Position numbers and translations under genes: made by a program. Shown in pieces: positions 37,441-46,275 of a DNA stretch of 64,000 nucleotides (positions are counted from its first letter, which is position 1; each line of letters starts with the position of its first letter). The notes beneath the pieces are model-generated. The model had not been told where the DNA came from and ran no database searches. It was given only the letters and a program-made list of their open reading frames with translations. Source of the stretch: a bacterium (GTDB lineage: Bacteria; Myxococcota_A; Bradymonadia; UBA7976; UBA1532). The stretch spans positions 26,993-90,992 of the forward strand of contig JAUHYW010000035.1 of NCBI GenBank assembly GCA_030426085.1, given 5' to 3'.

Positions 37441-39762
37441 TCAGCCGCCCTTCTTGAGCGCCGCGATGACCTTCTTGGCCTCGGCGGCGAGCGTCTTGTC
37501 GTTCTCCTTGCCGGCGTAGGCCTCGAGCACGCTCACCGCCTCCTTCTTCTTGAGCTGGCCCAGCGCGTCGATCGCCACCCGGCGGACCGCGGCGTCGTCG
37601 TCCTCGAGCGCGCCGGCGATGGCGTCCACCGCCGAGACGTGCCCCGTATCGGCCATCGCCCGCAGCGTCGCCTTCTTCACCGCCGGCACCGGATCCTGGA
37701 TGAGCGCCGCCATCGCGGTCACCGTCCGCGGATCCTTGACCAGCCGCAGCCCCTCGACCGCCTTGAGCCGCACGTCGCCGTCGCTGTCGAACAGCCGCTC
37801 GGAGAAGAACGAGAGCAGCGGCATGCGCTTGTCGAGCGTGCCCCCGATCTCGACCAGGGCCCCGGTGGCCGCCCGGCGCACCCGCACGTCATCGTGGTTG
37901 AGCTTCTCGATGACCGGGTTGAGGGCCTCCTTCTCCTTGAGCACGCCCAGCGACTCGGCCGCGTGGGCCAGCACCACCGGATCCTGGCGGCCCATGTAGT
38001 CGAGCAGGAACTTCACCGTCTCGGGCCCGGGGAACGCCCGCAGGGTGCGGGCCACCGCCCGCTGGACCTCGACCGCCTTGTCGGCCGCCAGCCGCATCAC
38101 GTCAGGGCGCACGTCGTCGCCGGCCATGTCCTCGAAGCTGCGGGCCGAGGCCGCCCGGATGAGCGGATCCTTGGCCTCGCTCAGCGGCCGCAAGGTGCTG
38201 ATGATCGTCTTGCGCTTCTTCTTGCCGGCCTTGCTCTTGACCATCGTGCCCAGGGTGGCCACCGCCTCCCGCTTGAGCACCGGGTTCTTGTTCTCGGTGC
38301 CCTTGAGCACGAAGTCCAGCGACTGCTCGGCGTAGATCGTGCGGATGGCGTCGCGGACCGCGGTGCCGGTCTCGGCGTCCTCCAGATCGGCCGCCGCCAG
38401 CGGCGCGAGGCCCGCCGGCTTGCCCAGCTTCGCCAGCGACGCGGCCGCCGCGGTGCGGGTGTCGGCCTCGGCGTGCTTCAGCGCATCGCCCAGCGCCCCG
38501 TAGGTCTCCCGCTTGTCGTAGCCGGCCAGGGCCACCGCCGCGTCGGCCGAGTCCTGCCCGCTGCCCTTCACCGCCAGGAACAGCAGCGCGTCGTGCACCG
38601 CGCGCTTGTCCTTCACCGCCAGCAGCGCCCGGGCCACCTCGACCCGGCGGGCGGCGTCGACCTTCTCGTCGCCCAGCCGCTTCACGAGCGGCTTGATGTC
38701 GCCCCGCTCGATGAGGGCCGCGACGGCCGCCGCCCGGACCGCTTCGGCCTCGTGGTCGAGCACGCCGACGAGCTGCTCGGTGGCCTCCTTCTCCTTGCTC
38801 TTGCCCAGCGCCGTGGCCGCCTCGGCGACCAGCGCCGCGTCCTGGCTGCGCAGCTTGTGGTACAGCGCGGCGGTCGAGAAGGTGCTGTCCTTCGACACGG
38901 CGAGCATCTTCGCCGCCACGTCGCGCAGGCCGGCGTCGGGGTCGCCGTCCATCACCTTGCGCACCGCGGTGTTGACCGTCTTCGTGTCGGCCCCGGCCAG
39001 CCCCTCGAGCGCCGCCCGGCGGATGCCGGCGTCGGCCGAGTCGAGCACCGAGACCAGCTTGGCTTCGAGCTCGGGCATCTTCAGCAGCGGCGCGGCCTGC
39101 ACCGCCGCCAGGGCCGGCGCGCCGCCCTGCTCGACGTAGCCCCACACCGCGCCGAGCAGCGCGTCGTCGCCCTTCTGCATGCGCTCGATCGCCTGGTCGC
39201 TGGCCATCAGCGACCCGTCGGGCAGCTGCGCCAGCGCGCCGGAGAGCCCGTTGGGGGGCAGCACCTGCCACAGGGGCACCGTCAGCACGTAGGCCGAGAA
39301 CGGCACGTCGGCCCGGCTCCAGCCGTTGGCCGCCTTCTTGGGGAAGATGACCTTCGTCGCCCCGTTCTCGGTGAAGGTGTAGACCGTCTCGGCCATGACG
39401 ATGGGGTGGTACTGCGCCTTGGCCATGTCGAGCCAGACGTAGACGTGGCCGGTGTCGGCGTAATCGTCCTGGAAGGCGAGCCGGGCGTCGCCGTAGCTGC
39501 CCCGCTTGGCGCCCACGAGCGCCTTGAAGAGCTGGCGGGTGCGGTCGGCGAGGTCGGCCTTCTTGATGCGGGTGGGGGTCGGCACGAGCACGTAGCGGGC
39601 CGGCTCGGCCCGGGACCACTTCTCGTAGCTGTAGCGCACCGTCTCGACGGGCGGCGGCTCTTCCACCTTCTTCTTCTGGGCCGCCGCCGGGGCGGCGAGG
39701 CCGGCGAGCATCAGGCCGGCGAGCGCGGCGGAGAGCCGGGTGGACCGAGGCGAGCGGAGCAT
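37441..39762 (-). CDS. Exported HEAT-repeat protein
   Basis: 773 residues from ATG 39762, supported by GGAGGA six bases upstream and an immediate signal peptide (LSAALAGLMLAGLAAPAAAQ). Residues about 25-220 are a non-repetitive alpha/beta domain with Tyr/Trp-rich strands. From about 220 to the end there are 15 or so HEAT-like repeats with conserved Asp-Arg and Ala spacing (DAGIRRAALEGLAG, DVRVRRAATGALVEIGG, DPVPAVKKATLRAMADTG, DDAAVRRVAIDALGQLKKKEA). HEAT solenoids act as protein-binding scaffolds. It is probably periplasmic. Partner unknown. Confidence 0.85.
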   Translation of the reverse strand: MLRSPRSTRLSAALAGLMLAGLAAPAAAQKKKVEEPPPVETVRYSYEKWSRAEPARYVLVPTPTRIKKADLADRTRQLFKALVGAKRGSYGDARLAFQDDYADTGHVYVWLDMAKAQYHPIVMAETVYTFTENGATKVIFPKKAANGWSRADVPFSAYVLTVPLWQVLPPNGLSGALAQLPDGSLMASDQAIERMQKGDDALLGAVWGYVEQGGAPALAAVQAAPLLKMPELEAKLVSVLDSADAGIRRAALEGLAGADTKTVNTAVRKVMDGDPDAGLRDVAAKMLAVSKDSTFSTAALYHKLRSQDAALVAEAATALGKSKEKEATEQLVGVLDHEAEAVRAAAVAALIERGDIKPLVKRLGDEKVDAARRVEVARALLAVKDKRAVHDALLFLAVKGSGQDSADAAVALAGYDKRETYGALGDALKHAEADTRTAAAASLAKLGKPAGLAPLAAADLEDAETGTAVRDAIRTIYAEQSLDFVLKGTENKNPVLKREAVATLGTMVKSKAGKKKRKTIISTLRPLSEAKDPLIRAASARSFEDMAGDDVRPDVMRLAADKAVEVQRAVARTLRAFPGPETVKFLLDYMGRQDPVVLAHAAESLGVLKEKEALNPVIEKLNHDDVRVRRAATGALVEIGGTLDKRMPLLSFFSERLFDSDGDVRLKAVEGLRLVKDPRTVTAMAALIQDPVPAVKKATLRAMADTGHVSAVDAIAGALEDDDAAVRRVAIDALGQLKKKEAVSVLEAYAGKENDKTLAAEAKKVIAALKKGG

Positions 39763-39857
39763 GGGCGTCCTCCACGAAATGCGGGAATCGGCGGTCGGGC
39801 GCAGGTATGAGACTGACGAAAGTGCGCAGTCTAGGGCACCGGCCGGGGCGATTCGAA

Positions 39858-39873
39858 GTGCAACGGCTTGCAC
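39858..39873. promoter_or_regulatory. Inverted repeat in the HEAT / globin divergent promoter region
   Basis: GTGCAA and TTGCAC are separated by CGGC, giving a perfect 16-bp dyad within the 202-bp gap between divergent genes. Its position suits an operator for a dimeric regulator. No regulator gene is adjacent. Confidence 0.35.
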
Positions 39874-39964
39874 CCGGTGCATCTACGCACTCCGCGCCGG
39901 TCGGGCGCCCGGGGAGCGGCCCCGATCGGTTGCGCCGACCCCCGGCCGTCTCTACCCTGGCGCC

Positions 39965-40390
39965 ATGTCGCACTATTCCGACATCGGGGGCGAGGGCCCG
40001 CTGCGGGCCGTCCTCGAGGACTTCTACGCCCGCGTCTTCGCCGATCCGATGATCGGCTACCTCTTCGCGGGTCAGGACCCGGCCCGGCTCGTCGAGCTGG
40101 AGTTCCAGCTCACCGCGAAGATGTTCGGGGCCCCGGTGGCCTACACCGGGCGCAGCATCCGCGCGGCGCACGCGGCCCACGACATCCGCCGGGGGCACTT
40201 CCACCGTCGGAACCGGATCCTGCTCGAGACGCTGCGCGATCACGGCGTGCCGTCGAGCGTCGTCGAGGCCTGGATGGGTCACGCCCGGGCGCTCGAGCGG
40301 GCGGTGCTCGCTCCCCGCGACCGCGCCGATCGGGCGTGCGACGCCGACGTGCCCGCCGATCCCACCGAGGGGGTCAGGGAGTACCGATGA
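39965..40390 (+). CDS. Truncated hemoglobin
   Basis: 141 residues, the usual length of group 1 truncated hemoglobins. Matches include the N-terminal YSDIGGEGPLRAVLEDFYARV with the GG turn, ADPMIGYLFAGQD, FGAPVAYTGRSI, and the F-helix AHxxHDIRRGHF where His78 is the likely proximal heme ligand. Such proteins bind O2 or NO and can detoxify NO or deliver oxygen. The stop overlaps the next start by four bases (ATGA), and an oxidoreductase follows, so it may serve an oxygen-linked reaction. The distal pocket cannot be judged without alignment. Confidence 0.82.
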   Translation: MSHYSDIGGEGPLRAVLEDFYARVFADPMIGYLFAGQDPARLVELEFQLTAKMFGAPVAYTGRSIRAAHAAHDIRRGHFHRRNRILLETLRDHGVPSSVVEAWMGHARALERAVLAPRDRADRACDADVPADPTEGVREYR

Positions 40391-40956
40391 AGGACTTCGT
40401 ATTTCCCGGCCGCCTGCGGCGGACCGCCCGGGCGCTGGTCGCCGCGATGGTGCCCCGGTGGGACGATTTCGACAAGGACCTCACCGACGAGGTGCTCGAC
40501 GAGGTGGAGGCGCTCGTCCGGGAGATGCCGCTGTTCAACCAGATCGGCCTGAGCCTGATGCTCACCGGGCTGGAGTTCGCCGGCGGCCCGCTGACCCTCG
40601 ACGGGCTGCGGCCGCTGTCGAGCCTGGAGCACGCCCGGGTCGTCGAGCGCATCGAGCGCCTCGCCGACCACCCCGTGCCCCAGGTGCGTATGCTGCCGAT
40701 GCTGCTGGGCACCCTCATCTCGTTCAGCGCCTACAGCCGGGAGGACGTCGAGCAGTTCCTGGGCCTGCCCCGGCGGGCGTGGCGCCGGGACCGCAAGGCG
40801 CTGCGCGATCGGCTGGTTCAGCTCGACGCCGGCCGCCCGGCCCCGGCTCCGCCGACCCCGCTCGGCGGCGCGCCGGAGGTCACCCCCGAGACCTACCTGC
40901 TGTTCGAGGACGAACGCGCGCACCACCGCCCGGACGCCGGGCAGGAGGCCGGCTGA
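40387..40956 (+). CDS. Small protein coupled to a GMC oxidoreductase, possible small subunit
   Basis: 189 residues, no signal peptide or membrane helix, mostly alpha-helical (LTDEVLDEVEALVREMPLFNQIGLSLMLTGLEFAG, then MLPMLLGTLISFSAYSREDVEQFLGLP). It overlaps both neighbours (ATGA with the globin, TGATG with the oxidoreductase), so the three are made together. GMC dehydrogenases are often paired with a small helical subunit (gluconate dehydrogenase subunit 3 type), and the length fits. That assignment is inference from context. The C-terminal 40 residues are Pro-rich. Confidence 0.72.
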   Translation: MKDFVFPGRLRRTARALVAAMVPRWDDFDKDLTDEVLDEVEALVREMPLFNQIGLSLMLTGLEFAGGPLTLDGLRPLSSLEHARVVERIERLADHPVPQVRMLPMLLGTLISFSAYSREDVEQFLGLPRRAWRRDRKALRDRLVQLDAGRPAPAPPTPLGGAPEVTPETYLLFEDERAHHRPDAGQEAG

Positions 40957-42512
40957 TGTCGCCCCGCACCATCGTCGAGCCCCACCACACCCGGGGCGAC
41001 CTCTACCTGAGCTGCGACGTGGTGATCGTCGGCAGCGGCGCGGGCGGGGCCACCGTCGCCGCCACGCTCGCCGAGGCCGGCCACGACGTGCTGGTGCTCG
41101 AAGAGGGCGGGCACTACGCCACCGAGGCGTACACCGCCAACATCCCCGAGATGCTGGGCAAGATCATGCGCGACGGGGGGGGCACCGTCGCCTTCGGGCG
41201 CAGCCCGGTGCCCTACCTCGAGGCGAAGTGCGTCGGCGGCACCACCGTGGTCAACGGCGGCATGTGCTGGCGCACGCCGGAGAAGATCCTCGACGAGTGG
41301 AGCGAGCGGGGGCTGGTCGACCTCGGGGCCAAGGCGCTCGACCGCCACTTCACCGAGGTCGAAGAGACGATCAACGCCCGCCACCAGGACCCCGGCAGCC
41401 ACGGTGGGGTCAACGACCGGTTCTACGAGGGCGCCACCGCGCTGGGCTGGAAGCTGAGCCGCAACCGGCGCAACCAGGTGCACTGCGTCGGCAGCAACGA
41501 CTGCGTCACCGGCTGCCCCTCGGGGGCCAAGCAGAGCACGCTGCAGAGCTGGCTGCCCCGCTTCTGGGCCGCCGGCGGGCGGCTGCACACCCACACCCGG
41601 GTGGAGAAGATCGTGACCCGTCGGGGCCGGGCGGTCGGCGTCTCGGGCACCCTGCTCGACCCGTACAAGAAGCGCCGCTTCACGGTGCGGGCCCGGGCGG
41701 TGGTGATCGCCTGCGGCGCGGTGCAGACCCCGCTGCTGCTCCAGCGCAACAAGCTCGGGCGCGAGTGCGGCCACGTCGGCAAGCACTTCACCATCCACCC
41801 CAACGTCAAGGTGGCGGCGCTGTTCGACGAGCCGGTGAACAGCCTGCGGGGCACCCACCAGGCGTTCCAGTGCACCGAGTTCATCGACGAGGGCATCCTG
41901 CTGGCCCCCGGCGCCATCCCGCTGGGCTTCATGACCGCCATGTTCCCCATCTTCGGCAGCCGCCTCGCCGAGAAGCTGCGCCGGGACCACCGCCACATCG
42001 CCACCGGGGGCGTGCTCGTCGACGACTTCGCCGAGGGCTACATCAAGACCCTGCCGTTCGGCATCCCGCTGGTGCGCTACGACGTCACCGACGTCGACCA
42101 GGGCAAGTTCGTGCGGGCCGCCGCCCGGCTGGCCGAGCTGTACTTCGCCGCAGGGGCCCGCGAGGTCTACACCGCCTTCCACCACCACGCGGTCATCGAG
42201 TCGCCCGACGCGATCAAGAAGCTCTACGCCGACCCGCCGCGGGTCGAGGACACCGAGTACTTCACCGCCCACCTCATGGGCACCTGCCGCATGTCGGCCG
42301 ACCCCCACGACGGCGTCGTCGACCCCGACGGCCAGATGTGGGACGTGCCCGGCCTCTACCTCGCCGACGCCAGCATCATGCCCGGCACCATCGGGGTGAA
42401 CCCCCAGGTGACCATCATGGCGCTCGCCCGCCTCGTCGCCGAGCGGCTCGACGCCCGGCTGGGGCGAGGCGCGGGCGCGCACAGCGTCTCGATGGCCCGC
42501 CCCGCCGCCTGA
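40956..42512 (+). CDS. GMC-family FAD oxidoreductase
   Basis: 518 residues. FAD-binding DVVIVGSGAGGATVAATLAEAG with the downstream acid in VLEEGG; GMC region KCVGGTTVVNGGMCW; a central CVGSNDCVTGCPSGAKQST stretch; and the C-terminal GTCRM...GLYLADASIMP...NPQVTIMALA that holds the active-site region (VNP in place of HNP or NNP). GMC enzymes oxidise alcohols, sugars or sterols. The Cys-rich CVTGCPSGAK loop places it near sterol/alcohol oxidase-like bacterial members. No export signal is evident. Co-translated with a small protein and a truncated hemoglobin. Substrate unknown. Confidence 0.9.
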   Translation: MSPRTIVEPHHTRGDLYLSCDVVIVGSGAGGATVAATLAEAGHDVLVLEEGGHYATEAYTANIPEMLGKIMRDGGGTVAFGRSPVPYLEAKCVGGTTVVNGGMCWRTPEKILDEWSERGLVDLGAKALDRHFTEVEETINARHQDPGSHGGVNDRFYEGATALGWKLSRNRRNQVHCVGSNDCVTGCPSGAKQSTLQSWLPRFWAAGGRLHTHTRVEKIVTRRGRAVGVSGTLLDPYKKRRFTVRARAVVIACGAVQTPLLLQRNKLGRECGHVGKHFTIHPNVKVAALFDEPVNSLRGTHQAFQCTEFIDEGILLAPGAIPLGFMTAMFPIFGSRLAEKLRRDHRHIATGGVLVDDFAEGYIKTLPFGIPLVRYDVTDVDQGKFVRAAARLAELYFAAGAREVYTAFHHHAVIESPDAIKKLYADPPRVEDTEYFTAHLMGTCRMSADPHDGVVDPDGQMWDVPGLYLADASIMPGTIGVNPQVTIMALARLVAERLDARLGRGAGAHSVSMARPAA

Positions 42513-42595
42513 GCCCGCCGCCCGGGTCCGCCGCCCGATCGTCACCGCTCCTCCGCCCGGCTCATCCCATCGGCATCCCCGACGAAGGAGGACCG

Positions 42596-42970
42596 ATGAG
42601 CAATACGCTACAGCGGCAGGGCGACTTCTCGATGTTGAAGACGAAGAACGGCCACCATGTGCTGCGCCTCGGGGGCGACAAGCGCGACTACTGGATCGCC
42701 GTCGTCAACGGCGAGCAGGGCGACATCGTGGTGCTGACCGACAGCCACCACCCCGGCAGCGAGGTCGTGCGCGAGGGCGGCTACTACTACGTGAAGTTCA
42801 AGGGCGACAGCGACTTCGCCGACCACCCGCACCTCTTCCTCGCCAACCGCAGCGGCGGCTACGACGAGTGGATCCTGCCCAATGGGCTGCCCACCGGGCA
42901 GGACAAGCAGAAGAAGCTGATCCGCACCCCGCACGCGGTGGCCCGCTCGACCATCGAAGGCCATCTCTGA
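42596..42970 (+). CDS. Hypothetical protein, 124 residues
   Basis: AAGGAGG lies five bases before ATG 42596, the strongest ribosome site in this part of the window, suggesting high expression. The protein is soluble, rich in His, Tyr and Gly, with beta-strand segments (HHVLRLGGDKRDYWIAVVNG, GGYYYVKFKGDSDF, HPHLFLANRSGGYDEWILP), perhaps a small beta-barrel. It lies 83 bp after the GMC gene and may be on the same transcript. Family not recognised. Confidence 0.75.
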   Translation: MSNTLQRQGDFSMLKTKNGHHVLRLGGDKRDYWIAVVNGEQGDIVVLTDSHHPGSEVVREGGYYYVKFKGDSDFADHPHLFLANRSGGYDEWILPNGLPTGQDKQKKLIRTPHAVARSTIEGHL

Positions 42971-43312
42971 ACCCGCCTGGGGCCCGAAGCCGCCGACGCC
43001 GAGGGGGCGGCGGGCGGGTGTCGCCCGGGTGCCGCCCGAGCCACGGCGGAGGCCCGCCGAAGAGTCGCACGCGAAAAGTTTCTCCTCTAAGGACTTGAGA
43101 AAACGCAGTCAAATCGGTAGCATACAACTTGCGTGCCGCCCTGGTCTCCGTTCGGGGGACCTGCGCCCCGACATTCGGAAGTCGGCTCGCGAGCGCCGCT
43201 CGGCGCTTCGCTGGAGCCCTCCCCGGTCAGAGTCGAGACTGCCCCGGCTCATCAGGCGCACCCGGCCGCGTGAACGCCCGCCTCGCGCGGGCCCCGACCC
43301 GATGGAGCATCG
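42971..43312 (+). other. Intergenic region with promoter, no gene seen
   Basis: The left part is GC-rich with an imperfect hairpin at about 42972-43019 (ACCCGCC pairing with GGCGGGT, inner GCCGCC with GGCGGC), which may end the upstream transcript. The centre (about 43070-43130) is much more AT-rich and holds the promoter listed separately. The leader from there to the next gene would be about 180 nt; nothing recognisable as a riboswitch was found in it. Confidence 0.5.
43095..43123 (+). promoter_or_regulatory. Sigma-70-like promoter for the 43313 gene
   Basis: TTGAGA at 43095-43100 (five of six to the consensus), a 17-bp spacer and TAGCAT at 43118-43123 (four of six) lie in a locally AT-rich stretch. 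Transcription would begin near 43130. Confidence 0.55.
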
Positions 43313-44275
43313 ATGGAACGAGACGAGCTGCCGACCCTCTACAGCCACAGCAAGCGCCCCCAGTGGGGGCTCGCCATCCTGGCCAAGCGCACCCCCAAGA
43401 AGGGACGCTACCTCTTCCAGGACGGTCGGATGCGGGCCTTCGCGGCCAGCTTCGACCACCTGCTCGAGCCGGTCGACAAGCCGCTCGACATCGCCACCCG
43501 GGTCGCCGGGGAGCTCTCGGCCCAGCTCGACGACGGCAAGACCATCAAGCCGGTCAAGCGCACCGATCGGGTGAGCTTCGCCGAGCAGATCGCCGTCTTC
43601 GAGTACCTGCACCCCCAGGGCTTCGACGACCCGCGCTACATCGCCAACATCCGCCGCGACACCCGCCGCCGCAAGCGCCAGCGGGAGCCGCTCATCGAAG
43701 ACGCCCGCACCCTGCTCAACCGCGAGGCCCTCGAGCTGGCCATCGACGCCGGCAACGGCGTCGGCGTGCGGGACGGCGTGCTGGACCTGCTCGGCAAGTG
43801 CACCGTGGTGCGCAAGCGGGACCGCCGGCCGCTGGTCGATATGCCCGACGCGCACTGCGACGACTTCGCCCGGGCGCTGTACCACCTGCTGCACGGGGAA
43901 GGGGACGACTTCGACCGCTTCACCCGCTACGTGGCCGCGCTGGACTACAACCCCGAGGACCGGGCCACCTGGCCCCTGGTCACCGCGGTCCCGGCGATGG
44001 TGCACCCCGAGGAGCACATCGCCGTCAAGCGCTCGGTCTTCCGCAAGCAGGCCGCGTGGATGGCGCCCCGGCTGGTCGTCGGCAAGGTGCCCAACGCCGG
44101 CAAGTATCAGCGGGTGCTCAACATGGCCAAGGCGATCCGCAAGCGGCTCGTAGAGGCGGAGCACCACCCCCGGGACATGTGGGACATCTACGACTTCGTG
44201 TGGATGACCCTGCGCCCGAAGAACCTCAAGCTGCTCGAGACCGAGATCGACGCCGAGGCGATCCGGGCCGCCTGA
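43313..44275 (+). CDS. Hypothetical cytoplasmic protein, 320 residues
   Basis: GGAG precedes the ATG at suitable spacing. Residues about 10-50 (HSKRPQWGLAILAKRTPKKG, then YLFQDGRMRAF) resemble the small beta-barrel of CarD/DUF3553-like proteins (xPxWGxAxxxxxxxxGxxxFxDG), a weak match. The rest is helical and very basic (NIRRDTRRRKRQREPL; GKYQRVLNMAKAIRKRL), compatible with nucleic-acid contact. No membrane segment. It has its own promoter and a good terminator, so it is probably a single-gene unit. I do not recognise the family. Confidence 0.75.
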   Translation: MERDELPTLYSHSKRPQWGLAILAKRTPKKGRYLFQDGRMRAFAASFDHLLEPVDKPLDIATRVAGELSAQLDDGKTIKPVKRTDRVSFAEQIAVFEYLHPQGFDDPRYIANIRRDTRRRKRQREPLIEDARTLLNREALELAIDAGNGVGVRDGVLDLLGKCTVVRKRDRRPLVDMPDAHCDDFARALYHLLHGEGDDFDRFTRYVAALDYNPEDRATWPLVTAVPAMVHPEEHIAVKRSVFRKQAAWMAPRLVVGKVPNAGKYQRVLNMAKAIRKRLVEAEHHPRDMWDIYDFVWMTLRPKNLKLLETEIDAEAIRAA

Positions 44276-44297
44276 GGCCGACCGCGCCGCGCGCTCA

Positions 44298-44338
44298 CCG
44301 GCCGCCGCTCCCCTTCGGAGCCGCGGCCGGTTTCTCTT
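44298..44338 (+). terminator. Intrinsic terminator after the 43313 gene
   Basis: A 14-bp stem (CCGGCCGCCGCTCC with GGAGCCGCGGCCGG, one mismatch) closes a five-base loop and is followed directly by TTTCTCTT. This is the clearest intrinsic terminator in the window, 23 bp after the stop codon. Confidence 0.7.
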
Positions 44339-44485
44339 CGAGGCCTGCCGCCTCCAGAGCCCCCGCCCGGGGAGCTCTGCCCCGCCCATCCTCGATCCGA
44401 CGCGATCCTGCCGTGGCACGCCCGATCCCGGCCCATGGCATGGCCCATGCTGCGATCTGGGGCACAACCGACCGAGGAGGTCCCC

Positions 44486-45064
44486 ATGGAAGGCACGCAG
44501 CCCACCCTCTCCCCCCAGACCGGCGACCGCCGCGACCGGCGGCAGAACGCACGGCTCGCCCGCCGCACCTCCAAGGACTACGCCCCGCCCCTCGTCGACC
44601 CCAAGTCGGGCAGCCGGCGCCGGGCCGTGATCTATGGCCTGGGCTTCCTCGCCGCGCTGCTCGCGCTCGCCGCGCTGCTGATCGATGACGCGTCGACCGT
44701 GGAGCGGCCACAGACCGGCATGGCGACCGCGACCATCGACGACATCCTCGACAGCCCCGCGATCTACGAGGGCCGCCAGCTCACGGTGGTCGGCTACTCC
44801 GAGGACGACGCGGCCGACGGGGCGCTCGTGCTCGAGGACGACGACGTCATCGCCCGCGACGCGCTGCTGGTGGTGGTCGACGGCGAGCTGCCCGAGGCCG
44901 GCACGACGGGCGAGCAGTGGCGGGTGACCGGCACCTTGGAGGTCTTCGACGGCCAGACGCTGTCGGGCAACGCGTCGGTGGTCGGCGCCGATCTCGAGCC
45001 GGGTGATCCGGTCCTCATCGCGCAGTCGGTCGATCCGATCCCGCCGCCCACCGTGGGCTGGTGA
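44486..45064 (+). CDS. Single-pass membrane protein with OB-fold-like domain
   Basis: 192 residues; GAGGAGG before ATG 44486 fixes the start. The first 45 residues are basic and cytoplasmic (RRDRRQNARLARRTSK), then one membrane helix (VIYGLGFLAALLALAALLI). The exported 120 residues look like a small OB-fold: ATIDDILDSPAIYEGRQLTVVGYSE, ALVLEDDDVIARDALLVVV, QWRVTGTLEVFDG. The pattern of strands broken by Asp-rich turns fits a periplasmic nucleotide- or ligand-binding OB domain, but no family is certain. It converges with the TRAP receptor gene 12 bp away. Confidence 0.75.
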   Translation: MEGTQPTLSPQTGDRRDRRQNARLARRTSKDYAPPLVDPKSGSRRRAVIYGLGFLAALLALAALLIDDASTVERPQTGMATATIDDILDSPAIYEGRQLTVVGYSEDDAADGALVLEDDDVIARDALLVVVDGELPEAGTTGEQWRVTGTLEVFDGQTLSGNASVVGADLEPGDPVLIAQSVDPIPPPTVGW

Positions 45065-45076
45065 GCGACGTGGCCG

Positions 45077-46108
45077 CTACTCGTCGGCCCCGTCGGTGAA
45101 CTTGCCCATGTCCCGATAGGCGGCCAGGTGGCGCTGGGCCTCGTCCCACATCGCCGGGGGCACATACGGCCCCCGCAGGTGGTCGCGCATGCCGTCGACC
45201 ATGGTCTTCCACTTCGCCCGGGTCGCCTTGTCGACCCCGTGCAGCGACAGCCCCCGCTTCTTCATCTCGGCGAGCGCCGCGGTCTCGTTGGCCCGGACCT
45301 CGGTCCGCAGCTTCTCCCCGGCGGCGCGGGCGGCGGCCATCAGCTTCGGCCGCACGCCTTCGTCGATCGTCTCCCACACCTTGCGGTCGATGATCAGCGC
45401 GCCCACCAGCGGCGACCACGGGTCGTCGGTGAGGTGCCCGGCGTGCTCGTACCACCGCAGCATCATCACCCCCTGGGCGGTCGTCGGCACCGCCTCGATG
45501 AGCCCCGTCTGCAGCGCGGTCGTGATCTCGGTGACCGGCAGCGGCACCGGCTTGAAGCCGCCCGAGCGCCACACCTCGACCTGCTCGGGGTTGCCGGCGT
45601 TGATGAACATCTTGAGGGCGTGGGCATCGGCCGGCTCGATGATCGGCTTCACCGACAGGAACCGCACCCAGCCCGCCTCGGCCCAGGCCAGCACCACGAA
45701 GCCCTTGTCGCTGTAGGTCTTCTCCAGCGACGGCTCCATGCGGCTGCGCACGAAGTCCAGCTCGTCGGCCCCGCCGTACGCCATCGGGATCTGGAGGGCG
45801 TTGATCGCCCGGTCGATCTCGGCCAGCCCGGTGCTGGTGACCAGCCCCGCGCTCAGGGTGCCGAGCCGGATCTTGCGGATGACCTCGGTCTCGTCGCCGG
45901 CGACCCCCCCGGGGTAGATCTTGAGCTTGACCTGCCCCCCGCTGGCCTCGGCCCACTCGGCGGCGAGCCCCTCGAGGATGCGGTGGAAGGCGGTGCCCTT
46001 GGGGGCCACGGTGGCCAGCTTGACCTTGACCTTGCGGGCCTCGGCCGGGCGGGGGCTGGCGAGGGCGATCAGACACAGGGCGGCGAGGGCGATGCCGAGA
46101 CGGCGCAT
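45077..46108 (-). CDS. TRAP-type solute-binding receptor, DctP family (orphan)
   Basis: 343 residues. A signal peptide (GIALAALCLIALASPRPAEA) is followed by the DctP pattern: VKLATVAPKGTAFHRILEGLAAEW, QVKLKIYPGGVAGDETEVIRKIRLG, and the conserved LKMFINAGNPEQVEVWRSGGFKPVPLPVTEI-type region around the ligand arginine, then QTGLIEAVPTT. Such proteins capture organic acids in the periplasm and pass them to a DctQM membrane pair. No DctQ or DctM gene lies within the window, so it either works with a distant transporter or in sensing. AGGAG precedes the ATG. Confidence 0.87.
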   Translation of the reverse strand: MRRLGIALAALCLIALASPRPAEARKVKVKLATVAPKGTAFHRILEGLAAEWAEASGGQVKLKIYPGGVAGDETEVIRKIRLGTLSAGLVTSTGLAEIDRAINALQIPMAYGGADELDFVRSRMEPSLEKTYSDKGFVVLAWAEAGWVRFLSVKPIIEPADAHALKMFINAGNPEQVEVWRSGGFKPVPLPVTEITTALQTGLIEAVPTTAQGVMMLRWYEHAGHLTDDPWSPLVGALIIDRKVWETIDEGVRPKLMAAARAAGEKLRTEVRANETAALAEMKKRGLSLHGVDKATRAKWKTMVDGMRDHLRGPYVPPAMWDEAQRHLAAYRDMGKFTDGADE

Positions 46109-46275
46109 ACGCTGGACTCCTGACTGGGGGCGGACCCGTTCGATGTCGCTTTCGGGATTCGGACCGGGGCACCCTACACAACTGGCCGCGTCGACTTCGA
46201 AGGGTTTTTGGATCGATTGAGCGACAGGCGCCGACGGGGTACATCGATCCCGACGCCCCCAGCGGAGAGCCCGCC

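Noticed and set aside
36584..37457. Open frames on both strands across the 42/43-bp repeats
   Set aside because: They give only Arg/Gly/Pro low complexity, have no ribosome site, and the 43-bp period is not a multiple of three, so no frame repeats its peptide in the larger part of the array.
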